Part shown: piece by piece, positions 20,012-30,480 of the stretch
Layout: every line of letters begins with the position of its first letter
How positions within the stretch are numbered: position 1 is the first letter of the stretch
Origin: Dipteris shenzhenensis
Taxonomy: Eukaryota > Polypodiophyta > Polypodiopsida > Gleicheniales
Strand: one strand, 5' to 3'
Assembly: GCA_047967505.1 (NCBI GenBank)
Contig: CM106541.1
Length of the DNA stretch: 64,000 nucleotides
Made by a program: the position numbers and the translations under genes
Notes under the pieces: model-generated
What the model was told of the DNA's origin: nothing
The model's database searches: none
Seen by the model: the letters and a program-made list of their open reading frames with translations, nothing else

Positions 20012-20775
20012 GCTTACACCTTGTCTCCTGGAACGTGAACGGGTTTCATTCTTCTGGCACCCGTGGTCCTAGGAAGCTCATCTTGAGACAGGAACTTCAG
20101 CCAGCAGTGATTGGTCGCTTGGATATACTCCTGCTCCAGGAGCATAAGCTTTCAGTGGCCCATTCCCGTAGCTGCGGGAAGATCCTCCCTGGACGCTCTC
20201 ACACTTATTGGGAGCCCTCGATTGGTGCACAGGGGAGGAGTGGCGGTGTCTGTACTTCCGTTTGCGAGTCGTTTGCCCAGGGAGTTTTTGGTCATGGTAC
20301 GTTGATCCCAGGCCGTGCACTCTGGGTTGGCCTAGAGTTGGAGGGCTCCAAAATAGGAATCCTCAACATCTATGCACCCACAGACCTCCGATGCAGAGCC
20401 ACTTTCTGGAGGACACTCACAGAGATTCTCCCAGACATGGATTCATGGATTGTTGGAGGTGACTTCAACAATTTGGAGACTTTGGAGGACCAGCAGGGCA
20501 GAGGACCAGAGTTTACAGGTATAGCTCAGGCAGAGCAATCCGCTTGGGACTCCTTTATCTTCGCGACAGGAGGTAGGGACAATTGGAGAGACCCGTCCTT
20601 CCACCGATGGCACGGGAGCTTGGACTTCTCGTGGGGCTTCCGCAGGGAAGGAGGCAGACTCCTGGAGAGACTGGACAGATTTTATGTCAGTGATTGGGCC
20701 ATCAGCAGAGGTGGTCAGGTGGGTATAGTGCCAGGGACAACCTCTCCGACCACGCGCCTGTGCTCTTATCACTAG
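20008..20775 (+). pseudogene. LINE A2 ORF2: AP endonuclease domain
   Basis: APE-type endonuclease at the ORF2 N-terminus. Motifs in order are LVSWNVNGF (residues 4-12), DILLLQEHKLS, LNIYAPTD, WIVGGDFNNLE, then in the next frame LSDHAPVLLSLD (from 20745). A single frameshift near 20735-20745 separates the last motif from the rest. The catalytic residues visible (N of WNVNG, E of QEH, D and N of GDFN, D and H of SDH) are all kept. Start: first ATG, overlapping the last ORF1 frame. Confidence 0.85.
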
Positions 20776-22980
20776 ACTCGGCAGCTCAGTCCCTTCCTCC
20801 CCGTTCGTGCAGGATTCCCGATTCCATTTTCTCTAGGGAGGAGGTGCACAGTAGTATCGGTAGCCTTTGGGACAGAGATTGGGGCGAGTGCGTGGATCTG
20901 GTAGAGTCGGTGGCACAGGCTTTGCAAGAGTCCAGCCAAATTTGCCAGCTCGCAGCCCTTCAGGTTCGCCAGGAGTGGTGGGGCAGAGCGAGAGCTCTTC
21001 GTAGGGACCTCGCCTCCATTCAGCGACTCCAGCAGGCAGCTCCGGGTTCGGAGGAGCTTCGGATCCAGGCCCTTCGAGCCAGAGCCCTTCTTGAGGAGAC
21101 TCTCCAGCGCCGCTCAGAGTTTTCTTATCACGCCTCCCTCTCCTACTGGGCTCGGAAGGGCGACTGGATGAGCAGAGAGTTCTTCAGGACGCATGGCCAG
21201 AGGGCAGCAGGTGATCAGCTCCGAAGTCTTAGGACAGCGGAGGGGCACATCGTTACTGGTCCGGAAGAGGTCTTGGGGTTGGCTACCGACTTCTACAGGA
21301 CTCTTTTCCAGCAGGAGCAGCTTGCCCCTCGTACTAGACGTTCCCGCGAGGAGGTGTGGAGGCATATTCCACCCCTTGTTCAGCCCAGCATGCAGGCGAC
21401 GTTGATGGCACTGTTCACTACTGTTGAGATGCAGGAGGCCTTGATGGCCATCGATGGGCAGAAATGCCCTGGCGAGGATGGGCTCTCTCGCGCTTTCTTC
21501 ACCTCTTTCTGGGATCAGATCCATCAGCCCCTCCTAGCAGCCCTACAGAGGATTTTCAGCAACGGACATATGCCAAAGAGCCTCTCTTCGGGATTGATTT
21601 GCCTCATCCCGAAGGGAGGAGACCGACAGGAGATCCGTCAATGGCGCCCGATCACTCTCCTCACCACTGCCTACAAAATCCTTGCCAAGATGATCAGCAC
21701 CAGAGTTCGGCCTCTACTTCCTGACCTCATTCATGACACTCAGACAGGCTTTGTCCAAGATCGCAGTATCCTGGATAATGTCTTTATCTTCTCAGAGGCG
21801 ACGGAGTGGGCTCAGCACAGTGGGTCGCACTTAGCCATCCTACTTCTCGACTTTGAGAAGGCCTACGATCGAGTGGACTGGTCCTTCCTGGAGGGTACTT
21901 TGGAGAGACTAGGATTCCCAGTAGGATGGATTCAGGGTATCTCAACGTTATACAGGACAGCCTCCAGCAGGGTCATCATCGGCGGCAGGATGGGAGAGCG
22001 ATTTCGTTTGGAGAGGTCAGTGCGTCAGGGTTGCCCACTCGCTCCTTACCTGTTTCTCTTCTTCGCCGAGGCGATGACATACTACCTTCGGGCGAGGTCG
22101 ACCGGCATCCGGGGTGTTCGCCTTCCCATCAGGGAGGATACGGAGCTCCTGGACTCGGAGTATGCAGATGACACAGCGCTGTACGTTCAGGATGATGAGA
22201 TGATGCTAGAGAGGGTGAGGCTGGCCTTAGAGGTCTTCTGCTCGGCAACCGGTGCGAAAATCAACTGGAACAAATCAGTTGGTTTTCTCACAAACCCTGG
22301 GGCATGCTCACAGTGGGGGAGGTTTTTGGGTTTCAGATGGATCCCGCGGGGGCAGACAGCCAGATATCTCGGCTTTCAGGTCGGCCTAGACATCACGCCA
22401 GCTCAGCTGTTTCTCCCGGTGCTAGATTCCATTCGACGAAAGCTGGCTTTCTGGAGCACTGCTAAGCTCTCTCTTGCAAGTCGTGCTCTTGTAGTCAACC
22501 AGGTTCTCCTGGCCACGGCCTGGTATGTGGCCTCCTGTTGGTGCTTCTCGAGATCCAGCGTGGCACAGCTCAAGAGGTTGGTCCGGAATTTCCTGTGGTC
22601 TGGGGGGGATGGTCTCAGAGATACCAGAGCCAGGGTAGCCTGGCAGACAATCATTCTTCCGCAGGCTGAGGGTGGCTTGGGGGTCATTGATCCTGAGCTT
22701 CAGAGTCAGGCCCTGCTGGGCAAGTTAGTTATCCGCGGTTTGACCCCGGGGGGGGCAAACGTGGAAGATGTTACTTCAGCAGGGGATCGGTTCTTACATC
22801 CCGCGCCGAGGTGGAGAGTGGCTACCGTCCCTCCGGTGGATCTTCACCTCTGCACCGCTCACTCACCCCCGCTCCCCGCTCATTCATAGCCTTCTTATGG
22901 TTTGGAGGCAACTCCGTCTCAGTCTCATCCAGTCCCCTCCTAGCTGTCAGGAGGAGATCGACCGCCAGCCGCTCATCTGA
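20694..22980 (+). pseudogene. LINE A2 ORF2: reverse transcriptase and following region
   Basis: A frame of more than 700 codons. RT motifs: LICLIPKGGD, QWRPITLLTTAYKILAK, TGFVQDRSILDN, LLLDFEKAYDRVDW, RQGCPLAPYLF and the catalytic YADDTAL at 22161-22181. The C-terminal part has the plant-LINE pattern ASRALVVNQVLLATAWY, RNFLWSGG and PQAEGGLGVID. A frameshift in the G tract near 22748-22755 moves reading to the frame ending at TGA 22978-22980, where A3 has a Trp codon. All RT core residues are intact, so this copy was active until shortly before or after insertion. Confidence 0.9.
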
Positions 22981-24389
22981 AACGATCAGGTCAGAGATGC
23001 CTTGGGCCTTCAACTGGGGGAGAGGTCACATATCATGTGGGACAGTTGGATGTGGGGGCCAGCCCGGTCCCTTCGAGTTTGGAGGGACACTTACAGACAC
23101 TTGGAGACTGTTGCTCTAGCAGCCGCAGGTGGAGGTGTCCGTGGAGCTCAGGCGAGACGCACAGAGATAGACGGAGCGATTCCTGCCTTTTGGCTGGCTC
23201 CACCCGAGATTCAGATCCTCATGCCTGGTGATGACCGTTGGCTTGGACAGTTCACCCCCCGTGGCATCCCACTGGTGGTTGCAGGCCGGATGGACGACAC
23301 CTCTGTTTCCTTCTTCGCGGTTTTGGGGGACGGCCGACTCAGGAGAGAGGGTGTGCTCATCGACCCCCTTCTCCCGTGGCAGAGGGTTCGGGTCGTAGGA
23401 CTGGTGGGGAAGGTTTGGCGGACCGATCCTAGTATAGAGCAGGATCAGCTGCAATTATGGCGACTTTGGCTTTGGGAGGGGCGGAGCTTGATTGGGACCC
23501 AGGTGAGTGGAGATGGCCAGAGGTTGTGACAGGCCACGGGCCGACCCCTTTCTTCACTTACAGCACGACATTGGGCAAAAGAGTTCTCGGGAGGATGTAG
23601 AGCCGCCCGCCCACCCAGCGGCCCAGTTGGTATGCTCAGGGTATCTCCAGGCTATTTTTGCAGGCCTTCTGGAAGGCCTTGTGGGAGAGCTGGCGGCCGC
23701 GGCAGATTTCCTACTTCCTTTGGCTACTCGCCCACAAGGGTCTTCCAGTGGGGAGCTGGTTGCGGCAGGTTGGTCAGGATGGACTTTGTCAGATCTGTCA
23801 TGAGGACGAGGAGTCACCAAAACACTGCCTGTGGAGCTGCACTCGCGCCCAGGAAGTGTGGAGGTGGACCTTCGGGATCCTTACTCGCGCAGCACCGGAG
23901 CTAGGTTTAATCACTTGGGGCGCGTTCTGCTGGTGTAGCACCACACTTGGCTTTCATTAGTTGTTCGAGGCAGGCCCGCAGGACCCCATGTTCCTTATCA
24001 CACAGGGGACTTGGGGGCCGCTAGAGGGCATTCCACCGCACCTGGCAGAGGCTGACACAGGATCTCAGGAGAGGCAGCCAGTCTGGGAGATTATTAGCAG
24101 CATCGCTGGATGGCACATTTGGACCTCGCGCTGCGCGCAGATCCTCGGTGGCACCTCTCTTTCGACTGCCCAGGTCATGACCGACATCTGGAGTGAGATT
24201 ATACACACACTCAGAGGCCAGTGGGACCAGATACAGGGAGATTCCCGGGCTGGCCGGGAGAAGCGGAGACAATTCCTCCGTGATTGGGATACGTAGGGCC
24301 TCTTCTTCGAGCATACTTCTCAGGGCCTTCAGTGGCGCTATTCACCACCTCTCTGGCTGTTCATTCACACTCGCCTGATCCCTCCGTGA
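22981..24389 (+). pseudogene. LINE A2 ORF2: C-terminal region with zf-RVT
   Basis: 23002-23529 continues in frame after the TGA (LGQFTPRGIPLVVAGR and more). A frame change follows near 23500. 23658-23960 holds zf-RVT: ISYFLWLLAHKGLPVGSWL, then CQICHEDEESPKHCLWSC. A TAG at 23958-23960 and another at 24294-24296, both probable CAG-to-TAG changes, cut the tail 23961-24389. Colinear with A1, A3 and A4. Confidence 0.85.
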
Positions 24390-24523
24390 GAGAGAGCTTT
24401 CTGTTTCCTTTTAGGGCTGCGTCCGATTTGTGAACGCAGCCCCGTCAGCTGCAAAACTGACCTCATGTATCTTGTTTTCGAAGTAATATAATCAGCACTG
24501 TTTTTTCGGGAAAAAAAAAAAGT

Positions 24524-24539
24524 TCAAATATTCAAGCAG
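24524..24539. repeat. Target-site duplication of LINE A2, right copy
   Basis: Identical 16 bp to 17221-17236. Confidence 0.95.
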
Positions 24540-24811
24540 AGATTAAAGAACACGAAGCTAGATGTGATAATGCGCTGAAGATTAGAATAGGGGGACTCCC
24601 AAAAGATTGGTACAACGAGGACACATATAGTGAAATATTGACAAAGATCAAAGCAAGCTTGCCCAACATTGAATGGGTGGATGATGATGAGCAGGATGAT
24701 GACGACTCCAGGCCAGCTTCTATTTTGCACTGTAAAGGTCATGCAATCCTTACACTGAAGTCAAAAGATATGCGATTAAGCTTCTTCGACAATCTTACAA
24801 GTTGAAGGGCA
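24540..24811 (+). pseudogene. C1 ORF1, middle part
   Basis: Continues the C1 frame after A2. It matches C2 57560-57840: the start of the RNA-binding domain (ALKIRIGGLP), an acidic run (DDDEQDDDDS, intact here but frameshifted in C2) and the strand before the C-terminal domain. It is cut at 24811 by A3. Confidence 0.8.
24796..24811. repeat. Target-site duplication of LINE A3, left copy
   Basis: TACAAGTTGAAGGGCA, 16 bp, repeated at 27102-27117. Confidence 0.95.
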
Positions 24812-24839
24812 AAAAAGGTAGCATAGGTGTAGTTCTGGA

Positions 24840-25430
24840 AGCTCCTGTGAACTCCCTCCCCTCCCTCGCTCTCGTCTACCCCCCCCGTGCTGCGCGGCCC
24901 TCCCCTCCCCCTCCTCCCTCACCGTCGCCTCCCGCGCAGCCCTCCGCCCCCCTCTCCTCCCCCGCCCGTCGCCCCCCCCGCTCCGCTCCTCCCCTCTCCA
25001 CTCTCCGCTCCCTCCTGCTTCCCCGCTCCGCTTCTCCCCTCTCCGCTCTCAGCTCCCCCACCCGCCTCCCCCCCCTCGCATTGCGCTATCACCCCCCCCC
25101 GCCCCCTCCTGCCCCCCCCGCTGCGGCGCAACGCTGCCCCCCCTTTCTCTCCCTCCTTCCTCGCCTCTCCTCCCCACCCCCTCTCGTGCGGTGCTGCCAC
25201 ACCTCCCCCTTTCCCCTTCCTCTCACCCTCCCTGCGCTGCGCTGCCCCCCCCCTTCTTTCTCCTCCTCCTTCCCTCCGCCACCCGCCCCTTCGTCACCAC
25301 CTCTCCCCCCCCGCTTCCCCGTACCTCTCCATCCCACCCTCTTCCCTCCCCCGCCTCCGTACCAATCCCCCCATCCTCGTCTCTTCCGTCTCCTTCTCTT
25401 TCCCCCGACTTTGGAGCATTCGCAGTTAGT
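24840..25430 (+). promoter_or_regulatory. C-rich 5' UTR of LINE A3
   Basis: Equivalent to 17270-17900 of A2 but with different C/T-rich units. Open frames in it are translated low-complexity sequence. Confidence 0.55.
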
Positions 25431-25439
25431 TTGTGCGGT

Positions 25440-26434
25440 ATGGCGGCCAAGAGCCCGGAACCGGTGGCCCAGACGGACCCTGGAGGAAGTTGCGACACAG
25501 CCTCTCCCAAGTTCCCCCTAGCTGTCGAGAGGAGATAGACAGACATCCCCTGATCTGGAGCAGCCAGGTGACAGATGATACAGGTCGCCAGCTTGGAGAG
25601 AGATCCCATATCCCTTGGGCGCTCTGGGTGCGTGGGCCCGTGCGCTCGCTCCGGGTTTGGAGGGACGTCTACAGCCAGCTGAGCCCAGGCGAGCTGGCAG
25701 CAGCAGTAGGTACGGCACGTGGAATCCAGGCTCGGCGAGCGGAGATCGATGCTGCCATTCCTGCAGGTTGGAGGATTCCCATGATCACCAGACAGCTCCT
25801 CTCGAGAGATGAGAGGTGGCTAGGGCAGTTCACACCCCGTGGCATTACTTTGGTGGTTGCAGGCCTTTTCTCGGACTCCTCGATTCACTTCTTCTCCGTC
25901 ACCGATGATAGCCGTCTCCAGAGCAGAGAGGCCGTGATCGACCCCCAACTTCCCTGGCAGCGCCTTCGCATCACAGGGCTGCAAGGGAAAACGTGGCATA
26001 TAGACCCCCTGATTATGCAGGACCAGGACTGGAGACTCTGGATCTGGGAGGGCTGTTCCTTGACAGAGGTGGAGTGGGACCCAGGGGAGTGGTGTTGGCC
26101 ACCATTGGAGACCTCAGAGAACCCTACCCCCTTCTTCTCTTACAGTGCGCGTACTGGTAGGCGTGCTCTTGGGGCTCTCCAGCGTGGGCTACCCACACAG
26201 GCACATAGTTGGTATGCCCAAGGGATATCTCTGGTCTTTCTTCGCACATTCTGGAAGACTCTTTGGGCTAGCTGGCGGCCGAGGAAGATCTCTTACTTTC
26301 TTTGGATGGTGGCACACAAGGGGCTACCAGTTGGCAGCTGGCTGAGGCAGATGGGGCAGGAGGGACACTGCCAGATGTGTTTTCAGGAGTCGTCGTCCCT
26401 GAAGCACTGCCTTTGGAGCTGCTCGCATGCGTAG
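25440..26434 (+). pseudogene. LINE A3 fused remnant: ORF1 start plus ORF2 C-terminus
   Basis: The conserved ORF1 start ATG is at 25440 (MAAKSPEPVAQTDP). After the deletion junction near 25485 the ORF2 C-terminal frame runs open for more than 300 codons to TAG 26432-26434 (a CAG codon in A1). It contains LGQFTPRGITLVVAGL and zf-RVT with ISYFLWMVAHKGLPVGSWL and CQMCFQESSSLKHCLWSC. The ORF1 start and the ORF2 part are in different frames, so no natural fusion protein from the ORF1 start is expected. Tail remnants continue to 26970 with more stops. Confidence 0.75.
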
Positions 26435-27101
26435 ACAGTTTGGAAGGGAGTCATGGGGATCTTAGTGAGGGCTGCACCCGAGCTAGGACCGATCACTTGG
26501 GGAGCCGTTTGCTGGTGCAGCACTGAGATGGGACATCACTTGGCTTATGAGTTCTCTAGGCAGGATCCCGTCTTCTTCATCACGCGGGCCACCTGGGCAT
26601 ACATGGACAGCTTCCCTTGGCATCTGACAGAGACAGATGCAGGAGCGATGACTCGGCACCCAGTTTGGGAGATCATAGGGAGCATTACAGGCTGGCATAT
26701 CTCGACTTCCAGATGCGCACAGACCGTAGGAGATCATGCTTCTTCTGCTACCCAGACCCTAGCAGACATCTGGAGCACGATCATTCACACGCTCAAGGGT
26801 CAGTGGGATTAGATTCAGGGGGAGTCCCAGGCAGGGAAGGAAAAGAGACGGCGCTTCCTTCGCGACTGGGACCACCGGGAGTTGTTCTTCTAGCACTCTG
26901 CTCAGAGTCTTCAGTGGCATTACGCCCCCCCAACATGGCTGTTTGTCCACTCTCCGATGATTATGCCCTGAGAGGCTTGTAATTAGCATTTTGGCTCCTC
27001 GGGCTGTATCCATTTTGTGATTGCAGCCCGCTGGCCTTTAGGCCCTCTTGTACTCTCGCTTTCAAGTAATATAACTAGCACTACTTTTTGCGCAAAAAAA
27101 A

Positions 27102-27117
27102 TACAAGTTGAAGGGCA
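27102..27117. repeat. Target-site duplication of LINE A3, right copy
   Basis: Identical to 24796-24811. Confidence 0.95.
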
Positions 27118-27284
27118 CCAAAGTATGGATAGCAGAGAAGCTTACACAAGCTCAACTTAAGATTAAGGCCACTAAATTAGCTAAAGTCAGGGCTGCCAGA
27201 AAGGATGGAAAATGGGCAGTTTACAGTGAAGGTGTAGCACTAATCAGAGAGTTCAAATCAAAACCAAAAGACTCTCAGTCTTAA
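27118..27284 (+). pseudogene. C1 ORF1, C-terminal domain
   Basis: The last 55 codons of C1 ORF1, to TAA 27282-27284. It carries the L1-ORF1p-like C-terminal motif, with a run of Lys/Arg then RKDGKWAVYSEGVALI. The equivalent in D2 is RREGKWAVIREGKLLI. This domain binds nucleic acid and has chaperone activity in animal L1. Confidence 0.8.
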
Positions 27285-27413
27285 ACTGATGGATGGCTGT
27301 TTACTCTTCCAGACTATCATGTAGGTACTCTAAATAATGTGGGTGGCTTTTTGCACTCTTTGGGAGCTGCCATGTGCCCTCCCTAAAGCAGATGTACTAG
27401 AGGGTTTCTTGCT

Positions 27414-27475
27414 GTCCCATAGACCTTTTGGTCTCCAGTGGACGTTAATAGACTTTCTTTCTTTCTTTCTTTTCT
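27414..27475 (+). promoter_or_regulatory. C1 3' terminal hairpin and TTTC tail
   Basis: After GTCCCAT comes AGACC, TTTT, GGTCT (27421-27434), a perfect 5-bp stem, then GTGGACGTTAATA and a TTTC-type tail. C2 has the same at 58138-58200. D2 has the related GTCCCAT, AGGCC...GGCCT, GTGGACCTTTAATA. Likely the signal by which RT recognises the RNA. Confidence 0.6.
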
Positions 27476-27480
27476 CTCTC

Positions 27481-29096
27481 TCTCCAGGGAGTACCTTGGC
27501 ATTTCAATCAGCTCTTTTTTGGGACACAAAAAGAACTCCTTACGATGCAAATGCCCCTGCTTGAGCTGCTTGAGGAATCGCGAGAAGAGAAACTGCTGCA
27601 CAGTAGTGGGCAAGCGCACTGCGCAGGCCCTCAGTGAAGACAATGTAGTCAATGAAGGAGCTGTTTTGTTGGTTTTGATAGAGAGAACCTCATCAAAAGA
27701 AGAAAAAGGAGAAGTAGTTGTAATAACAGTAGTAGATGAAGGAGCTCCATTGTCCTGAAAGAAGCTCAACAGGCCTTGGCTATGGTGGAGATAGCTCTTT
27801 CCCTGTTCTTGGCTATGTCAAGGAGACTGCTCAAAGGGTTACCGCATCCATTATCGATATGTTTCGTTCCTCGCTGCATGTGGCATCATTGGATGCACTG
27901 CCTCTCCCAAAAGCACCACCTTTCCCCATACCATCTCTTCAATGGTTCCCCATCGCAGATCACCAGAACTGGCGATGGCATCACACTCTCAAAGCTGCCA
28001 TCTTCTGTGTCAGCCCCCCCTCCACTTCCGCCATATCTTGGCTACGGCTTCCTCCCCTACCCTCACTGTCAACAAGCTTCCGTGCTTGCAACACGACCAC
28101 ATCAAATATCATCAGCAACACACCCCTCTCTCCTGATCAAATTCTCAATCTACGCACCCAATTCCTCATCTATACCTTGAATGTTAGTTCTGGCTGATTG
28201 ACGTACCACAGTCAGTTCAGCCCCTCCTGGTATCTTAAACATGGCAAAGTGAGACTCCCCAAGGGGTCATCTCGACATAGCCTATGCCCCCCAAAATTGG
28301 GGTATCGCTTCCTCATTGCCATTAAGACCTTTTTGCTTCCTTCCACTGATCTATCCAGCACGTCTCTCCCAGTGGAATACCCCAAATACCCGCATCAGGA
28401 GCAAACCATCATGGGCAAGGGGGAAAGGTGACCAGTCAAGCTTCCACCATATTTACAAACCTCTTCCTTTCCTTGGGGAGGAAGTGTGCCTGAATTTGTG
28501 AATCACACCCATCTGCAGCAACCAGAAAACCCCTTAGAATTCAATCGTGTCCCTGTTTCAATATGTCTCACCACAAATTTAACTTTCTTCCCATTCTTGA
28601 TATTCTTAAACGTTACTACTTTGTGACCCCAGTGCACGTATTGCCCTTGGGTAATGCATCATGCAGAAACTTATGCAGATCAACCTGATGTAGAGCTTTG
28701 GTATGATGCAAGGGATTCAAAACTAGAGTATGCAAGGACTTTGTTTTCCCTTCCACTGCCCAATTCTGAAAAGGACAGAATAGTTTTTTCAATCCATCAG
28801 CCAAACAAAGCACATACCAAAGCAAATTACGGAGATTGATATTTATCCTCAAACCTGTTCCACGGCAAGGGGAGTTGCATGCCATAGAAGAGTCACTGAA
28901 ACCCCACTTGTGCAACAGAAGGTAGCATTCTACTTTGTCCAAAGCAAGCCAGTCCCCAAGGAAGTAACATGTCTGGCTTTCTCGAACACAACGATGCTAC
29001 AGCTAGCTCGAAGGAGCCCATGAGTGCAACCGAGGCCACCAATGCTGCTGCCCATGACAAACACGCTAAGTTTTCTCGAATTGGAGCTCATATGAT
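27481..29096. other. Unassigned stretch
   Basis: No transposon family or gene recognised. Open frames at 27736-28197 (+) and 27383-27769 (-, starting in the C1 tail) show no domain. 28260-28560 is rich in short pyrimidine runs. Presumably old, decayed repeat or intergenic DNA between C1 and D1. Confidence 0.35.
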
Positions 29097-29292
29097 GAGA
29101 AAGAAAAGAAAGAAAGAAAGTTTATTAAAGTCTTCGGAAGACCGATGGGTATATGAGACTGTGAAAAACCTGATACAATGAGCTGTGGTAGTGGAGCTAC
29201 TAAACAAGCATCCACACCAATGTAGAATGCAAAAAATGCAAAATGGCAGTACAAGTCCGAAGTACAACATAGTCATGTTGATGGTCGACTAT

Positions 29293-29362
29293 ATATCAAT
29301 CTCAGCATCATCATCAACATCATCATAATCATCATCATCATCATCAGCAGCAGCAGCAGCAC
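29293..29362. repeat. ATC and CAG trinucleotide microsatellites
   Basis: Imperfect ATC repeats followed by about five CAG units, in the 3' UTR of D1. Confidence 0.8.
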
Positions 29363-29798
29363 ATCAGGATGGATGAGGCAGTGGAGGCATGAGGTCAGCA
29401 ATAGAGCGATGTCAGCCCCTCAGGGATACAGTCCTGGTACGTCTCGTGGTCGTAGCTCTGCGTCTAACCAGGGCCACTGTGACTCCGTTGGTCGGGCTCC
29501 GACCCTAAACAAGGAGGGGATGTCCTCAAGTATGATCTGTGTGTCAACCCTCTGTCTGAGCTGTCGAGTCACAGGCCCCAGGTCATGGTAATGTCGAGGT
29601 CTCGTCTCGTGGGGGTCTATGTGATCTGGCTGAAAGAACTCCGTGATAGAGCTCTGAGAGGTATCAATCAAGGAAGAAGTCTGCTCCTATCTCCGTGCTC
29701 GGAGTATCCTCTTGCAGTGTCTAAGCACCTCATGAATGAAACCAGTTAAACACCGCTAGACTGGGTAGGAGAGGAAACGGGCCAAAACCCCATAACTA

Positions 29799-30480
29799 TT
29801 AGTAAACAGGACACCTGAAGATGAAATGCTCCTCTGTCTCAACCTCCTGCATGTCACACAGTGTGCATATGCCCCTCTCCCGAGGTAACCGCTTTGCTCT
29901 GCCGCTCTCGATACGAAGTCTATGTGAAGAGACCCGGAACTGCCCAAGAGAGATCCTCAATGAGTGGGGTAGGTGAATCTGTGTGTATCCTGGTGGATCA
30001 ATGAAACCCTCTGCTGTGATATGTAAGAAGTGATCTCTGTAGAAGCCCAGCTTCACTAGAAGATCACTCGGGCCCAACCAAGTCCGGAATGTGTGTAGCT
30101 GTAGTAGATCCTCACAGATAACTTGGTTCACCTCGTGTGATGGGAGGGGAGAGAAAGGAGCATCCATGCTGTACTGGAATGGAGGTAGTCTGTCCATGTG
30201 GAGCCCTAGTCCCTCAAACCATCTCTCTGTGCATGCATACCAGCACCTCTGGTCTCCCCCTGCTGCAAGTGCCATAGAAGAGGACAGTGCTAGCCATGGT
30301 ATCCTACTATGCCTAGAGGTGTAATCCCCATACTCCCTGACTCGGTACAGATACGTGATGACTTGAAATGCAGCATCTAGCTATAATGGGGGTGACCCAA
30401 ACTCCGCTCAAATGATTTGGTGAGGAACGAATGGCTTACCACGGATCATCCGTGATAACATGAGAGCCTGTAGCCGCTCC
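29799..30480 (-). pseudogene. LINE D1 ORF2, C-terminal region
   Basis: Colinear with D2 33480-34270. Motifs: ERLQALMLSRMIRGKP at the start, LQLHTFRTWLGPSDLL, PGYTQIHLPHSLRISLGQ, and the zinc motif CTLCDMQEVETEEHFIFRC near 29830. A TAG near 30380 and stops after the zinc motif break it. The region likely helps bind nucleic acid, as in other LINEs with a C-terminal Cys/His motif. Confidence 0.8.

Larger units (their letters stand above)
17237..24523 (+). mobile_element. LINE A2, full-length L1-type element, 7.29 kb
   Basis: A plant L1 LINE with C-rich 5' UTR, ORF1 (DUF4283-like plus CCHC), ORF2 (endonuclease, RT, zf-RVT), a 3' UTR with AATATAA near 24485 and an A tract at 24511-24521. It has a perfect 16-bp target-site duplication and interrupts ORF1 of C1. 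The 5' start shares wording with that of A3 (GTAGCTCCTG against GAAGCTCCTG), so both reach the true 5' end. It carries roughly six coding lesions, several in homopolymers. Confidence 0.95.
24812..27101 (+). mobile_element. LINE A3, internally deleted derivative, 2.29 kb
   Basis: It has both family-A ends but only the 5' UTR, about 15 ORF1 codons and the ORF2 C-terminus; about 5 kb (most of ORF1, endonuclease, RT) is missing. The junction is at about 25481-25486. It ends in AATATAA near 27070 and an A tract at 27094-27101, with a perfect 16-bp duplication. It inserted in C1 independently of A2. Confidence 0.9.
16570..27480 (+). mobile_element. ORF1-only LINE C1, split by A2 and A3
   Basis: A short non-LTR element of about 1.3 kb in three pieces: 16570-17236, 24524-24811 and 27102-27480. 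The order is a GTAC-rich 5' region, a C/G-rich palindromic block, an ORF1 with coiled coil and RNA-binding domain, a short 3' UTR with a hairpin, and a TTTC tail (27453-27475). It has no ORF2. A second uninterrupted copy, C2, lies at 56885-58200, which is what makes the split structure certain. Confidence 0.85.
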
